Below the pieces are notes generated by a model, which was given only the letters and a program-made list of their open reading frames with translations, did not search any database and was not told the DNA's origin. From the NCBI GenBank assembly GCA_042408355.1, contig JBHORD010000165.1, forward strand, positions 1 to 64,000: DNA of 64,000 bases, written 5' to 3'. The stretch comes from Fen-1038 sp042408355. Its GTDB lineage: Bacteria > Chloroflexota > Anaerolineae > Anaerolineales > Villigracilaceae. Shown here in pieces: positions 31,170 through 41,732 of the stretch. Positions within the stretch are counted from its first letter, which is position 1. Each line of letters starts with the position of its first letter. The position numbers and the translations under genes are program-made.

Positions 31170-31278
31170 TTCAGTTTTTTGTAATCCCTTGCATAATTAA
31201 TCTAAATGAATTCCTCATCCGCCAATCGCCGCAACCTTTTGAGGGCTCCCGCAGGCCGACTTAAATTGCGGGTCCAGG

Positions 31279-33258
31279 TCAAGGCCGCACGCCCGCAGGC
31301 GAAAGCGCCGGACATTCCGGCGCAGCGCGCGGCACGAAGACTTGAATGTTCGAGGAGGGCAAAGTCAAAATCGGCTGGTACTCGCACAACAAATGATAAG
31401 CCACGCGTTCATTCCACATCGCGCTTTCTTCGGCAAAGTCGCCGCTGTACGCGTCGAGGTTTTGCCTGGTGGCGACGATGGCGGCAAAACGATGATTTTG
31501 CAGGTCTCGATAGAACCGCTCGAGATACGGCTGATTATCGGAAATCGCCATCTCCATCAACGCGATCACTTCATAATCCTGAACCATCGGAACATTCGGG
31601 ATCATGTCAAAGGTCAATAGATGGCGTTCGTAAATAAAAAGAACCGGGCCGGATTTGCTATAAGACTGAACTGTCTGACTCAGCGTGGATAAATCCTGCG
31701 CGGCTTGTATTTTATTGTATTGGATAGGCGGGACGAGGCGCGATAAAGAGAACGCGACCGGCACAATCAACATGAGCGCCATCAGGGGCCACGTCAGCGC
31801 CTCAAAGCCGGACGGGCTGGCGGACTCCGTTTCGACGCGTCCGGCGATGAAATACGCCGCGATCAACGCCAGCATGACCATGAACGCGTCCATGTTGTGC
31901 AAATCGCCGCCGCCGCCGATCTTCGCGCTGACGACGAGTCCGCCGGCGAACAAAATCAACAGCATGGCAAGCAGTCCGAGCCAGCGGAGAGGATGCAAAT
32001 CGGTCAGATGCCCGCGCAGTGTCCAGAAAAGAACCGCGATCAGCGGCAATGAAACCAGAAGAATACCGGGAAGAATCCCCAACGGATTCGTGTCGTTCGG
32101 AAACCAGCGATAAAAAAGCAGGGGCGAATGCAGGCTGGAAGTGAATCCGCTTGTGTCGGCGTTGCCGGAAATGGCGACATAAAATATTTGACCGGCCAAT
32201 GCCGTGACGAGTCCAACGACGGCCCAAAGCGCAGGCTGAGCAATGTATCGCCAAAAGTTGTTTTCGCGGGCGAACGGTTCTTCGAGCAAATAGAGCGTGA
32301 TTGCCAGCATCGCCGGAACAGGATACCAGTTGAGCCGGCTCATGCCCGCCCAAAACGAAGCAACGACGACCGCAATCAGCGAACGCCATGGATGTTTTGA
32401 TGAAACGCCTATCAAAATGATGATGATGCAAATCTGCAAATGATAATAGACCGCGCCCTGGAAAACGTATAAAAAGAACCACGCGCCCAAAACGAATTTT
32501 GTGATGGCGTCTTTTGGCTGGAGGCGGCGGACAAACAACCACGCGGTCAAACTCGTCACGCCAAGCCAGAGAAGGGACTGCCAGAGTCGATCGGCCCAAA
32601 GCGGCAAGCCTTTGATTAGAAATGGAACCGCCAGCATAAAGTAACGCGTCGCGTGCCAGATCGAAAGCGGAAGTTGAACGCCGTAAATGGATTTGCTGAA
32701 AAGAAGCGAGCCGTAATAAAAGCGGCTGGCTTCCGACCAGCCCATCGAAAAGGGATAATCCGTGACCGGCTGGAAAATCGTATACGTTTGGAAAACGAGA
32801 CCATCGAATAATAAAGTTAATGCGAACGATGCGGCCCACGAGGCGCGTGTGAACGTCTTCCAGCCTGCGGCTTGAATCAAAGCCAGCCACCAGAAGACCC
32901 ACAACAACGGAAAGAAACCCGGAACGGCTCTGCCGAAGAAATCGAATTTGGCATACCAGAGAATCGGGAAGGCGATGATCAATAAAATCACGCCCAGAAT
33001 TTTCAAAATAAAGTTGGACGGATTGATTTCGAATCTTCGCCAGAACGAATCGTCTTTATCACGGCGCAAAAGCAGATAAACGCCAACGATCAGGTTGAGG
33101 GCGAAGACTGTCATCACAACCGCCCACTTGTAGCGCGTGCGGATTTTTAAAAACGCCTGCGTCTGCTGTTCGGTTTGATAGATTGCCAGCAGGCTCAGCG
33201 CCGCCGCGGACAAAAAAAACGTCTGCCAGAATCGTTTGAGAGAAGAGTCCATGTTCAT
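31279..33258 (-). CDS. Polytopic membrane protein, glycosyltransferase-like
   Basis: About 660 residues from the MNMDSSLKRF start (33258; ATG 33252 is also possible). Longer starts run into the upstream flippase-like gene's spacer. Some twelve transmembrane helices are separated by short loops, with a C-terminal soluble part (FIYERHLLTFDMIPNVPM, YQPILTLPSSNIQVFVP). The fold outline resembles GT-C transferases, but I see no clear N-terminal DE/DD motif. It belongs to the polysaccharide locus; substrate unknown. Confidence 0.7.
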   Translation of the reverse strand: MNMDSSLKRFWQTFFLSAAALSLLAIYQTEQQTQAFLKIRTRYKWAVVMTVFALNLIVGVYLLLRRDKDDSFWRRFEINPSNFILKILGVILLIIAFPILWYAKFDFFGRAVPGFFPLLWVFWWLALIQAAGWKTFTRASWAASFALTLLFDGLVFQTYTIFQPVTDYPFSMGWSEASRFYYGSLLFSKSIYGVQLPLSIWHATRYFMLAVPFLIKGLPLWADRLWQSLLWLGVTSLTAWLFVRRLQPKDAITKFVLGAWFFLYVFQGAVYYHLQICIIIILIGVSSKHPWRSLIAVVVASFWAGMSRLNWYPVPAMLAITLYLLEEPFARENNFWRYIAQPALWAVVGLVTALAGQIFYVAISGNADTSGFTSSLHSPLLFYRWFPNDTNPLGILPGILLVSLPLIAVLFWTLRGHLTDLHPLRWLGLLAMLLILFAGGLVVSAKIGGGGDLHNMDAFMVMLALIAAYFIAGRVETESASPSGFEALTWPLMALMLIVPVAFSLSRLVPPIQYNKIQAAQDLSTLSQTVQSYSKSGPVLFIYERHLLTFDMIPNVPMVQDYEVIALMEMAISDNQPYLERFYRDLQNHRFAAIVATRQNLDAYSGDFAEESAMWNERVAYHLLCEYQPILTLPSSNIQVFVPRAAPECPALSPAGVRP

Positions 33259-33295
33259 TGCGCCTGTAATATTCTCGAAGGCTGTCGGCTGGATT

Positions 33296-34210
33296 CTACT
33301 TTTGATCATTTTCATTGCGGTCGGCATCCATCGCCGCAAGGATGAGAGGCATATAAACCGCGCCGGGCAGACTGGCGGCAAGATAAAGCACTCGAATCAA
33401 AACCGCGACCGTCAGGCTGGTTGCCGTGCTCAATCCGCCAACCGTTGAGAAAAGAAAAGTGAGCGAAAGTTCCTGAACGCCGTATCCGTTGATGGAAATC
33501 GGCACAAGCGTTACGAAATATGCGAGACTCCAGAGTCCGGCGATCAGCCAGAAGCCGATATGACCGCCCAGGCCCTCGATCAATAAATACAAAGTCCAGA
33601 AGGTACACAGCATGTGTCCCCATGTACATCCCAGGGCGGCAAGCACTGCCAGAGGCTGCTTGAGCCAGGTTGTGAACGTTTGAAAAGTGCGTTTGATAAA
33701 GTCCCACGAACGCGTAAAGGCGGCAGTGAATGCAGTAGTTTCAGAAACCGCATGGCCCAGGTTTGCCCAGGCGGGGATCAAACCGAGGGGCAGTGTAAAG
33801 ATCATTCCCAGCATGCCCACCACACGGTCCGCGGCGATCGAGGCCAGACAAACGGCGCGGTCGAAGCCCATTTGCATTGCGCCAGCCAGACGAACCACAT
33901 CCCCGCCAATCGTCGTGGGAAGAAAATTGGAGGCAAATAAACCGGTGAACGTCAGCGCGGCGGCATCTGAAAAAGAAATTTTGACTCCGCCGGAACGCAG
34001 GAGAATATACCAGCGGGCCGCCACAAAAAGGCGCGAGAGGAGGATCAAGATCAATCCCCAAAAAATCTGCGTCCATGAGATTTGTTGGAAAGCCGCGAGA
34101 ACCTCGCTCCATCCGCCTTCTCGAATCAACACGAAAATGAGACCGATGGCCAGGACGGTCCCGATAAAACGCAGAAGAAAGCGGCGGTTGCCTGAAAGCC
34201 AGTCTGTCAT
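33296..34210 (-). CDS. UPF0104 / LPG-synthase-TM flippase-like membrane protein
   Basis: A 304-residue protein with about eight transmembrane helices. Markers of the family are LLSRLFVAARWYILLRSGG, FTGLFASNFLPTTIGGDVVRLAGAM, DRVVGMLGM and ISINGYGVQELSLTFLF. Relatives move or modify lipids, or cap glycans. The start overlaps the stop of the GT2 gene by ATGA (34207-34210), so both are made together and probably act on the same lipid-linked sugar. Confidence 0.9.
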   Translation of the reverse strand: MTDWLSGNRRFLLRFIGTVLAIGLIFVLIREGGWSEVLAAFQQISWTQIFWGLILILLSRLFVAARWYILLRSGGVKISFSDAAALTFTGLFASNFLPTTIGGDVVRLAGAMQMGFDRAVCLASIAADRVVGMLGMIFTLPLGLIPAWANLGHAVSETTAFTAAFTRSWDFIKRTFQTFTTWLKQPLAVLAALGCTWGHMLCTFWTLYLLIEGLGGHIGFWLIAGLWSLAYFVTLVPISINGYGVQELSLTFLFSTVGGLSTATSLTVAVLIRVLYLAASLPGAVYMPLILAAMDADRNENDQK

Positions 34211-35163
34211 TTTTTAGATGTTCCGTTTATCACTTCGCGTACGGTATAAGTGGGCTTGCTTTGCGATTCATGATATGTGCGGGCCAGCAATTCGGCCATC
34301 AAACCCATCAGGATGGATTGAAATCCAAGGATGAGAAACATAACGGCCAACTGGAAGAGCGGCGAACCGGTTACAGGAACGCTTTGAAGCGAACGCCGGA
34401 TGAACAGATACAGCAAAAGAAGCACGCCCCCAAATATCATCGTGAGGCCGGTTCCGCCGAACAAGCGAATGGGTTTGCTGGAATAACTAAGCAAAAATTT
34501 CACCGTAAAAAGATCGAGCAAGACCTTGATCGTTCGATCCAGACCATAATTGGCTTTGCCAAAACGGCGCGGGTGATGTTGAACGGGAATCTCTGTAATC
34601 CGCGCGCCGATCGAATGGGCAAATACGGGGATAAAGCGGTGCATTTCGCCGTACAATCGAAATCCTTCTAGCGCGTCGCGGCGATATGCCTTTAACGTAC
34701 ATCCGTAATCATGCAAGCGAACGCCCGTCACCCATGAAATGAGACCATTTGCCATGACGGATGGAAACGTTCTGGTAATGGCGTTGTCCTTGCGGTCTTT
34801 CCGCCAGCCGCTGACCACATCGTAGCCCTCGTCCAGTTTTGCGAGCAGAAGAGGAATATCAGCCGGATCGTTCTGGAGATCGGCGTCGAGCAGAACGATA
34901 ATTGCGCCTTTCGAATAATCAATGCCTGCGGCAATGGCGGCTGTCTGACCGAAATTGCGGCGAAAGACGATCACGCGGACGTGCTGCGCGTCGCCCTCCG
35001 CCAGGCCTCGAAGAACCTCCAGGCTTTTATCCGCGCTTCCATCGTCCACAAAGATGACCTCCCACGTTTTTTGGATGGAATTCATGGAGCGGCATATCGC
35101 TTCGTAAAGAAACGGCAGGTTTTCCGCTTCGTTATAAACCGGGATGATAAGAGAAAGCTCCAT
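34207..35163 (-). CDS. Glycosyltransferase family 2 with two C-terminal transmembrane helices
   Basis: A 318-residue protein of the polyprenyl-phosphate sugar transferase type (ArnC/GtrB-like). SLIIPVYNEAENLP, FVDDGSADKS, DADLQNDPADIP (DxD) and SGWRKDRKDN form the catalytic domain. Two transmembrane helices lie at about 235-255 and 272-295. It likely loads a sugar on undecaprenyl phosphate for the GT-C enzymes nearby. It is coupled to the flippase-like gene by an ATGA overlap. Confidence 0.92.
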   Translation of the reverse strand: MELSLIIPVYNEAENLPFLYEAICRSMNSIQKTWEVIFVDDGSADKSLEVLRGLAEGDAQHVRVIVFRRNFGQTAAIAAGIDYSKGAIIVLLDADLQNDPADIPLLLAKLDEGYDVVSGWRKDRKDNAITRTFPSVMANGLISWVTGVRLHDYGCTLKAYRRDALEGFRLYGEMHRFIPVFAHSIGARITEIPVQHHPRRFGKANYGLDRTIKVLLDLFTVKFLLSYSSKPIRLFGGTGLTMIFGGVLLLLYLFIRRSLQSVPVTGSPLFQLAVMFLILGFQSILMGLMAELLARTYHESQSKPTYTVREVINGTSKK

Positions 35164-35485
35164 AGATATCCTTACATATTTGGATCAACCGCCTTCGTTG
35201 ATAATGAGGCGACTGCCCGCGAAAAGGGAAGGGGCCGGCGTCAACCCAGATAAATCAGACGATCCGGATGGAATGCGCTCATGATAAAACGTTTGTGGAA
35301 CCATGTTCTGCGCCGTGCCGTGTAATAAACGATTCTGTATTCTCCACGGGATTTTCCAATCATATCATGGGCCGCAGCTTCTCACAGCGGGGCTTTCGAC
35401 CCGCCATTTTCACACAGCAAGGTGAAAAATGCGGACGAATCAGGATGAAAGACGGCCTCCCGCCCAGAACGGTTTCCGCCGGTCG
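35164..35485. other. 322-bp spacer in the polysaccharide locus, nothing identified
   Basis: Between the GT2 and GT39-like genes. No ORF with a ribosome site, no hairpin with T-run and no convincing promoter was found. A GGGTCGAAAGCCCCGC-like inverted stretch near 35385-35405 is weak. It probably contains the promoter for the GT2 unit. Confidence 0.4.
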
Positions 35486-37903
35486 TCAATTCGATGGGTT
35501 GGTATTCCACTTCCAGATATATTGATCGCCGTATGTCCCGATGTACTCGATGGTCTTGTTGCCAAACTTCACTGTGGTGCGAGGAAAAGAAATCGAGGTC
35601 CCGTACAAAAAATTGTCAAGGACAATCCAGCCCGCGTCATTTTGGCTGACCAGCGAAAGGATGTAGTCCTGAGGGTTTGATTGAGTATAAAAGTTGAAAT
35701 GATAGAACGCCTTGAAAACCGGTTTACCCGTCCAAAGCACATAACTTTGAAAGACGGAGGAAATCAGTGCATCATTCGCATTGGCTTTGTTGAGCAGAAA
35801 AACATAAGCGGGCTTTACATCATAATGATATTCCTCCGTGATTGGCATGTAACCCTGCTTATCATAAAGAGCCGGCAGCAACACTTGTCCGGGATTAAAG
35901 CTGACAACCAGCAGCGCCAGGCCGATCCACAGATTGACCATCGTTCTATGCGAGATGATGGACCGCAGGCCAATCCAGATACCATACAGGCCGATTGCCA
36001 CGAGCACAAGAAACCAATATTCCGCATTAATGATGTAACGGGGTCTGATATTGCGATTAAAGAAAACCATAAAAAAAAGCATCTGAGCCGCAAAAATTGA
36101 AAAGAAAAAGGACGGGACAAAATTGGAACGATAAAGGAGAAAGCCTAAAAAAATACCACCGAAAAATGCGATTGCCGGAATTATCATCAATCGGTCAAAA
36201 TACCATTGTTGCTGGGGGTTGGCGAAAAAATAACGCAACGGATAAGCGTTGAATTTGGGAATGAGGGAAACATTAACATTGTTCTGTTTGACAAGAAAAT
36301 AATATCCGCCCCACACAATGCCGGCGATAACAACGAACAGGATCAAAATATTCGTTTTGTCTTTAAAGTCAATCTTTGTCAGCAAGTACAATCCAAAGAC
36401 GCCGTATGCAACGAGGATGATTTGAAACGTGGAGGTCGGATCTATAGTCAGACTATAGATAACGGGCAGGATCAAAAGCAAGCCGACAGAGAGGAGCTTT
36501 GGCTGGAGCAATTTTCTCCAATCTCGAGGCACAACAAAATGATCGGGAAAACGCCTGACAAATATAATCATTCCCAAAACGATCAAATAAAAGAAGAACG
36601 GATAATAGCCGTATTCCCTCACATTTCGGGACACGGATATGATCCACGGATTGGTCGCATAAAGGATGCAGGCAAGTACGGCAACCGGTTTATTGATTTT
36701 TCCCGCGAGCAGGTATAAGGGGATGATAGCCGCGGTGTTGACCAATACACCTACCAGCCGCGCCGCCCATAGATGGGCTCCAAAAATCCGGAAGAAGAAA
36801 GCCACCGGCAGGGTAACCAAAAACAGGCTGCGTTGATAGACAACATGCAGAGGCGCGCCCTCCAGAATCTGCTTTGCCGCAATCAGATGAGCATACTCGT
36901 CTATGTAAGGATTCAGGTTCTCCAAATTAAAAACCCGAAGCAGGAACGCCAAGACGACAATGCCGCCCAAGATGCCCCAACTCCAGGCGTCTTCGCCGGC
37001 GCGTTTGGGTTTCCGGCTGTCCGATCGTTCAGATAGAATCGCAAAGGACGCCGAAAGGTCGTTCAGGATCGCTATCCGTTTTTCCCAAATCAACAGAATG
37101 ATTGCAAAACAGACCACAATAAAATTAAGGGTGATCAACAACAAAGCCATTGACTTCGATGCGTAAAAGGGAACCGCAAAGTTGTGCGTATACGGATATT
37201 TACCCTTGACTTCGGATGATAAATTCAAAACCTCTGTTGTGCCGTTCCACGAGATTTCCGCCACGCCGCCCTGTGGAGATTTGCTAAACATGATCGTGAC
37301 TTCTTCGCCGGTTCTGCCGGTCCATTCCAACAGATTGCTGGACGGATCGGTAAGGACAAGTTCGTAATCGGTCTTTTCCCAACCGCGATAATGTAGGGCG
37401 TCATAGGAAACATCGCCAATGGATGTGTTAAGCCAGAAAATTCCGGCATCCGTCTGTGCGGCGTGAGGGGATGGAGAGATGGATATTTTGAGCGTTTGCG
37501 GCGGAAGTAAAAACGTCAGGTAGCTCGATGGCGCATTTCTGGCTCCCGTGCCAACCAACGCCAAAATGACGCCAGTCAAAACGCCCGCGCCCATCAGACT
37601 TAACCGCGTATCTTGCGCGAGTCCGGATAAATGAGGCGCCAGCCATAATTCGAGAAGCAGGTAATAGCCTGCAATCCCAATGAGGCTGGCCGCCGCCGTA
37701 TATAGCATAATCCTGATGCTCGTCGGGGGGACGATGTTAACAAGCCAGTAACTATATACAGACAATCCAAAGCTCACGCCCAAGATCAAAGCGCAATATG
37801 TATAAAAACTCTTTAAACGCGGCGCCGGGATTCGGGCAATGTAGTCCATAATCCTGGAGAAAAAGCTGCGCATTCTTGAACCGGACATGCTGAACCTGGA
37901 CAA
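35486..37903 (-). CDS. GT-C (GT39/ArnT-like) polytopic glycosyltransferase
   Basis: An 805-residue membrane protein. The N-terminal part (1-280) has four helices and an extracytoplasmic beta-rich domain (SIGDVSYDALHYRGWEKTDY). The GT-C core follows from about 310. The catalytic acidic pair sits in NPYIDEYAHL, then about ten further helices, and a C-terminal periplasmic segment (EEYHYDVKPAYVFLLNKA). Such enzymes use lipid-phosphate sugars, probably the product of the nearby GT2. The internal DE motif far from the N-terminus shows that a sensor or docking domain has been added in front. Confidence 0.85.
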   Translation of the reverse strand: MSRFSMSGSRMRSFFSRIMDYIARIPAPRLKSFYTYCALILGVSFGLSVYSYWLVNIVPPTSIRIMLYTAAASLIGIAGYYLLLELWLAPHLSGLAQDTRLSLMGAGVLTGVILALVGTGARNAPSSYLTFLLPPQTLKISISPSPHAAQTDAGIFWLNTSIGDVSYDALHYRGWEKTDYELVLTDPSSNLLEWTGRTGEEVTIMFSKSPQGGVAEISWNGTTEVLNLSSEVKGKYPYTHNFAVPFYASKSMALLLITLNFIVVCFAIILLIWEKRIAILNDLSASFAILSERSDSRKPKRAGEDAWSWGILGGIVVLAFLLRVFNLENLNPYIDEYAHLIAAKQILEGAPLHVVYQRSLFLVTLPVAFFFRIFGAHLWAARLVGVLVNTAAIIPLYLLAGKINKPVAVLACILYATNPWIISVSRNVREYGYYPFFFYLIVLGMIIFVRRFPDHFVVPRDWRKLLQPKLLSVGLLLILPVIYSLTIDPTSTFQIILVAYGVFGLYLLTKIDFKDKTNILILFVVIAGIVWGGYYFLVKQNNVNVSLIPKFNAYPLRYFFANPQQQWYFDRLMIIPAIAFFGGIFLGFLLYRSNFVPSFFFSIFAAQMLFFMVFFNRNIRPRYIINAEYWFLVLVAIGLYGIWIGLRSIISHRTMVNLWIGLALLVVSFNPGQVLLPALYDKQGYMPITEEYHYDVKPAYVFLLNKANANDALISSVFQSYVLWTGKPVFKAFYHFNFYTQSNPQDYILSLVSQNDAGWIVLDNFLYGTSISFPRTTVKFGNKTIEYIGTYGDQYIWKWNTNPSN

Positions 37904-37923
37904 GCACGATGAGCGCCGGAGGG

Positions 37924-38886
37924 TCAGCTGTTTCTCAATCGCTCGAGATCAGCATCCACCATCATCTTGACTAATTGTTCGAAACCGATGCTCGGCTCCC
38001 ATCCCAGCTCCCTACCCGCCTTGCTCGGATCGGAAACCAGCAAGTCCACTTCCGCCGGGCGGTAGAAGCGTTCATCCTGGACGACAAAATCATGGTAATC
38101 CAAACCGGCATGGCCAAATGCAATCTCACAAAATTCCCGCACAGAATGGGTTTCGCCGGTGCCAATGACAAAGTTCTTGGGTTCATCCTGTTGAAGCATC
38201 ATCCACATGGCTTTGACGTAATCGCCAGCGAAGCCCCAGTCGCGGCGGGATTCGAGATTGCCAAGCCGCAATTCCTTTGCCAGCCCAAATTTGATGCGCG
38301 CCACGCCGTCCGTGATTTTGCGCGTCACAAATTCCAAGCCCCGGCGCGGACTCTCATGATTGAACAAAATTCCCGAAACAGCAAACAATCCAAACGACTC
38401 GCGGTAGTTGACGGTGATCCAATGTCCGTAGACTTTCGCGACCCCATATGGACTGCGCGGATAAAATGGCGTCGTCTCCTTTTGCGGAACTTCCACGACT
38501 TTCCCGAACATCTCACTAGAGGAGGCCTGATAAAACTTGATCTTCGGATTCACAAATCGAATCGCTTCAAGCATCCGCGTCACGCCGAGCGCCGTGACAT
38601 CGCCGGTGAGCGCGGGCTGATTCCAAGAAGTCGGCACGAACGATTGCGCCGCGAGGTTATAAACCTCGTCCGGCTGATATTTCTCAAACATCGAGAGCAG
38701 CGATCCCTGATCGGTCAGATCGCCCTGAATGACCTCCACATCGTCCAGTAAATGTTGAATTCGTTCATAGGTCACAGTGCTGGCGCGGCGCGCCATCCCC
38801 ACCACACGATAGCCTTTCGAGAGCAATAACTCTGCCAGATAGGAACCATCCTGGCCGGTGATTCCCGTGATAAGAGCAGTAGGCAT
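37924..38886 (-). CDS. gmd: GDP-mannose 4,6-dehydratase
   Basis: A 320-residue short-chain dehydrogenase making GDP-4-keto-6-deoxymannose. NAD(P) motif TGITGQDGSYLAELL, catalytic Ser/Glu region SSSEMFGKVVEVPQKE, YGVAKVYGHW (Tyr-x3-Lys), and FNHESPRRGLEFVTRKIT are diagnostic for Gmd. No RMD or GMER reductase gene lies in the window, so the 6-deoxysugar end product (rhamnose, fucose or perosamine) cannot be told. It stands between two membrane-protein genes. Confidence 0.95.
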   Translation of the reverse strand: MPTALITGITGQDGSYLAELLLSKGYRVVGMARRASTVTYERIQHLLDDVEVIQGDLTDQGSLLSMFEKYQPDEVYNLAAQSFVPTSWNQPALTGDVTALGVTRMLEAIRFVNPKIKFYQASSSEMFGKVVEVPQKETTPFYPRSPYGVAKVYGHWITVNYRESFGLFAVSGILFNHESPRRGLEFVTRKITDGVARIKFGLAKELRLGNLESRRDWGFAGDYVKAMWMMLQQDEPKNFVIGTGETHSVREFCEIAFGHAGLDYHDFVVQDERFYRPAEVDLLVSDPSKAGRELGWEPSIGFEQLVKMMVDADLERLRNS

Positions 38887-38943
38887 TCATTTCTCCTTGT
38901 CCCAAAATTCAATCGCTGAATTATAAGCACTCCATCAAGCATG

Positions 38944-40554
38944 TCAAGCACGCTTTTTTACGCCGCGCCAACGATCCCATGCCCATCCGCCGATGAATAT
39001 CAACGCCGCCAAAATCAAACTGAGGAGAAGCACAACCGTGATCGGCAGATGCATACTCAAATTCTTGGTCACATAGCGGGCTACATACCATTGACCGTAA
39101 AGAAGAATGCATAATATCTCCAATGCAAGAATGCGGGGCAGCCACGAATCACGATGATCGCGCCACCACAACCACGCGTGCCCGATGACCAGCGCTTCGA
39201 TTCCAAAGAAGATGAGACGGTAGCGCGGATTATCCCATTGACTGCCGCCGGCGCGGATGTCTGCAATCAAGATCCAAACCCAGACGAAAGCCGTCAGCCA
39301 CAGCCAAAGCCTCCGTTCGCGCCCGGGCGCGGATCGCCACGCGGCAATCGGCGCGTAGATCAAAAACGGCAGCACAACGTACCAGCCAATCGAACGGAAG
39401 ATGGCGATAACATGCCAGGTCAATGTCGTCGGCTCGAAGAACGCCGGAGGCAAAACCGGCTGGGTGATTCCATAACCGACCACAAACAAAAATTGCATCA
39501 GCGGATTCATCTTCGAGAAAACGTTTTGAACCTGGCCCGACCCGCGCGCAAGTTGATAGATGACATATTTAACTGAATTGCGAATCCAGTTCAGGATCAC
39601 CGTGATAGGCGACCCGCCGCTGAAATCGTGCTGGCGGCTAAGGCTGAACGCCAAAAACAAAATCCCGACGAGGAACAAGGCTCCGGCAGTGATCAAAACA
39701 GGCAGGGGCAAACGTTTGCGTTCGCCCCGGAACCATAACCAGCCGCCGAATAGAATAATCAGCGCCAATGCCATGGCAGGCGAAACCAGTAACATGCCAA
39801 TCAAAGCCGCGCCCATCCAGATAAAACTGCTTCGGTTGGACGCGCCGCCAATTTGATTCTCGCCTTGCTTCAACCAGCCTGCAAATCCCCACAACGCCAT
39901 CGCGATAAACGTCAACAGGAAAGGCTCGCGCATCTGCGCGCCGCCTGTCAGAATGGATTCCGGATAAAGCACGAACAGCCAGGAGGAAACCAGAGCCAGC
40001 CTCTCGTCCCAGAGCAGACGCGTGGCTTTATAAAAAAATGGAACGCCGAGCGCCGCGGTCAACGCCGCCAGGAGGAGAATCAGCAACGGGCGGTGAGCGT
40101 CCGGCGAAAAGATTTTATAAGTCAACGCGCTCAAGGCGAGCAGACCGCCGTATTGATCGGTGTAATAGGTTTTATCAAACGCGGCCATGAGCGATTGACC
40201 GGAACTCGCCAACTGCCAGGCCTGATCGTCGCGGCGATGCGCGTCGGTGAACACAAAACCGGCTTTGTCATCGGGAACATTATGACCATTGATCGGCAAG
40301 GCAATATAAACCGCAACGCCCGAAGCAAGGCGAAGCAGAAGCGCCAGGCCGGTCATCCACGCCAACGCTTTGCCATTTCCGGCCCAGCGCCATAAAGCGA
40401 TCATGCCAATGAGGCCAAGCAAAAGCAACGCGGAAAATCCAAGCCAGCCGATCCAAAACGGAGGGCTTTGAAGCGCAGCCAATCCCGCGCCGACGATCAA
40501 TGCAGTTGGGGTAAGAAATATAAAGTCTTTGCTAAAAAGATATTTTGATTTCAT
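38944..40554 (-). CDS. Polytopic membrane protein of the polysaccharide locus
   Basis: A 536-residue protein with about twelve transmembrane helices. An extracytoplasmic loop (GHNVPDDKAGFVFTDAHRRDDQAWQLA) has the acidic/His-rich look of a GT-C first loop, and LLSAL..SWLFVLYPESILTGGAQMREPFLLTF is typical of this class. I consider it a GT-C transferase or a Wzy-like polymerase; the first is likelier. The start ATG overlaps the stop position of the upstream GT4 gene (ATGA, 40551-40554). Confidence 0.72.
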   Translation of the reverse strand: MKSKYLFSKDFIFLTPTALIVGAGLAALQSPPFWIGWLGFSALLLLGLIGMIALWRWAGNGKALAWMTGLALLLRLASGVAVYIALPINGHNVPDDKAGFVFTDAHRRDDQAWQLASSGQSLMAAFDKTYYTDQYGGLLALSALTYKIFSPDAHRPLLILLLAALTAALGVPFFYKATRLLWDERLALVSSWLFVLYPESILTGGAQMREPFLLTFIAMALWGFAGWLKQGENQIGGASNRSSFIWMGAALIGMLLVSPAMALALIILFGGWLWFRGERKRLPLPVLITAGALFLVGILFLAFSLSRQHDFSGGSPITVILNWIRNSVKYVIYQLARGSGQVQNVFSKMNPLMQFLFVVGYGITQPVLPPAFFEPTTLTWHVIAIFRSIGWYVVLPFLIYAPIAAWRSAPGRERRLWLWLTAFVWVWILIADIRAGGSQWDNPRYRLIFFGIEALVIGHAWLWWRDHRDSWLPRILALEILCILLYGQWYVARYVTKNLSMHLPITVVLLLSLILAALIFIGGWAWDRWRGVKKRA

Positions 40555-41678
40555 GCCATTCCATCCAAAGCTCGCCGGGCACGCGCGAGCCAGGTATATT
40601 TTTCAACCTCGCCTCGCGCATTCGACGCCAATGCAAGGCGATCCTTTTCATCACTCAACAAATTTTCAACCGCCAACTTCCACGCGCCCACATCGCCCGG
40701 CGGGCAAAAGACCGCGCGCCTTTCATCCAGCACTTCGCGAATCACCGGCAAATCCGCTGTGATGATGGCGCGCCCAGCCGCCATGTACTCGAACATCTTC
40801 ATCGGGTTGATGCCCTCGGCAATGTCCTGTCCACTGCTGCCGGCAATCGAACGGCTGTAGGGCATCAACAAAATATCGGCGGCGGCTTGATAAAGCGGCA
40901 GGCGGCTGTTTTCGATGAAGCCGGTCAGCGTCACATTCGAAATTTGGGCGGCGTTCAACTTTATGCGCCATTCTTCGACGGCGTCCGGCGTGCCGCCCGC
41001 CCAGAGAAAATTCACATTGGGCAATGTGCGCGCCAGCTCGAACAACAACTCCATGCCGCGGCCCGCATAAAAATGACCGGTGAATCCAACCGTCAATCCG
41101 TCTTTAAGATTCAATTGACGACGCGCCTCGGCGGGATTTGGCAGATGCGCGTACCGGCCGAGGTCAACGCCGTTCGGGGCGATCTGCACCGCCTCGTCCG
41201 GGAAGTGGAGGCGGGTCGAACGTTCCAGGGCTTTTCTCAACGCTGACGTTGTGACCAGCAATCGCTTATGCCCGCGCCTCATCCAAAACTGACGCAGCCA
41301 CCACGGGCCGAGCCGTCCGACCACATCCGCATGCATTTCCAACACGACCGGATAATTCCGCCAAAGTCCAAGCGCGGCGGATTGCGGAAGCCAAGTATAA
41401 ATGACATCAGCCTTGAACTTGCGCGCCGCGGATTGAGCATACCATATAAAATCGAAACGTTTGAATGCAGAGATTGAGGGCAGCCAATCAATTGGAAACG
41501 CAAAACGCAAACCATAATGTTTGGCAAGTTCATTCCACGAGGCGGGTTCGGTTTCGCGCGGCGCAAAGACGCGCAATTCGTGGCCAAGTTCCGTCAGCGC
41601 GTCGCAGACTTTCATGGCTTGAATCGAATTGGCGGTCAGCGATGGAATGCGTGAATTTGTGATTACAGCGATTCGCAT
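40551..41678 (-). CDS. Glycosyltransferase family 4
   Basis: A 375-residue GT-B enzyme from the ATG at 41678 (MRIAVITNSR). N-domain SLTANSIQAMKVCDALTELGH, C-domain LTVGFTGHFYAGRGMELLFE, and the nucleotide-binding EX7E region with ADILLMPYSRSIAGSSGQ and MFEYMAAGRAIITADL are present. It transfers a sugar from an activated nucleotide donor to the growing chain on the cytoplasmic face. ATGA coupling to the downstream membrane protein gene suggests a shared step. Confidence 0.9.
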   Translation of the reverse strand: MRIAVITNSRIPSLTANSIQAMKVCDALTELGHELRVFAPRETEPASWNELAKHYGLRFAFPIDWLPSISAFKRFDFIWYAQSAARKFKADVIYTWLPQSAALGLWRNYPVVLEMHADVVGRLGPWWLRQFWMRRGHKRLLVTTSALRKALERSTRLHFPDEAVQIAPNGVDLGRYAHLPNPAEARRQLNLKDGLTVGFTGHFYAGRGMELLFELARTLPNVNFLWAGGTPDAVEEWRIKLNAAQISNVTLTGFIENSRLPLYQAAADILLMPYSRSIAGSSGQDIAEGINPMKMFEYMAAGRAIITADLPVIREVLDERRAVFCPPGDVGAWKLAVENLLSDEKDRLALASNARGEVEKYTWLARARRALDGMA

Positions 41679-41732
41679 GAGATTCTTCAACCGCCAAGCT
41701 CGCAAAGTTCTTTTAACTTTCTCTTCGCGCGC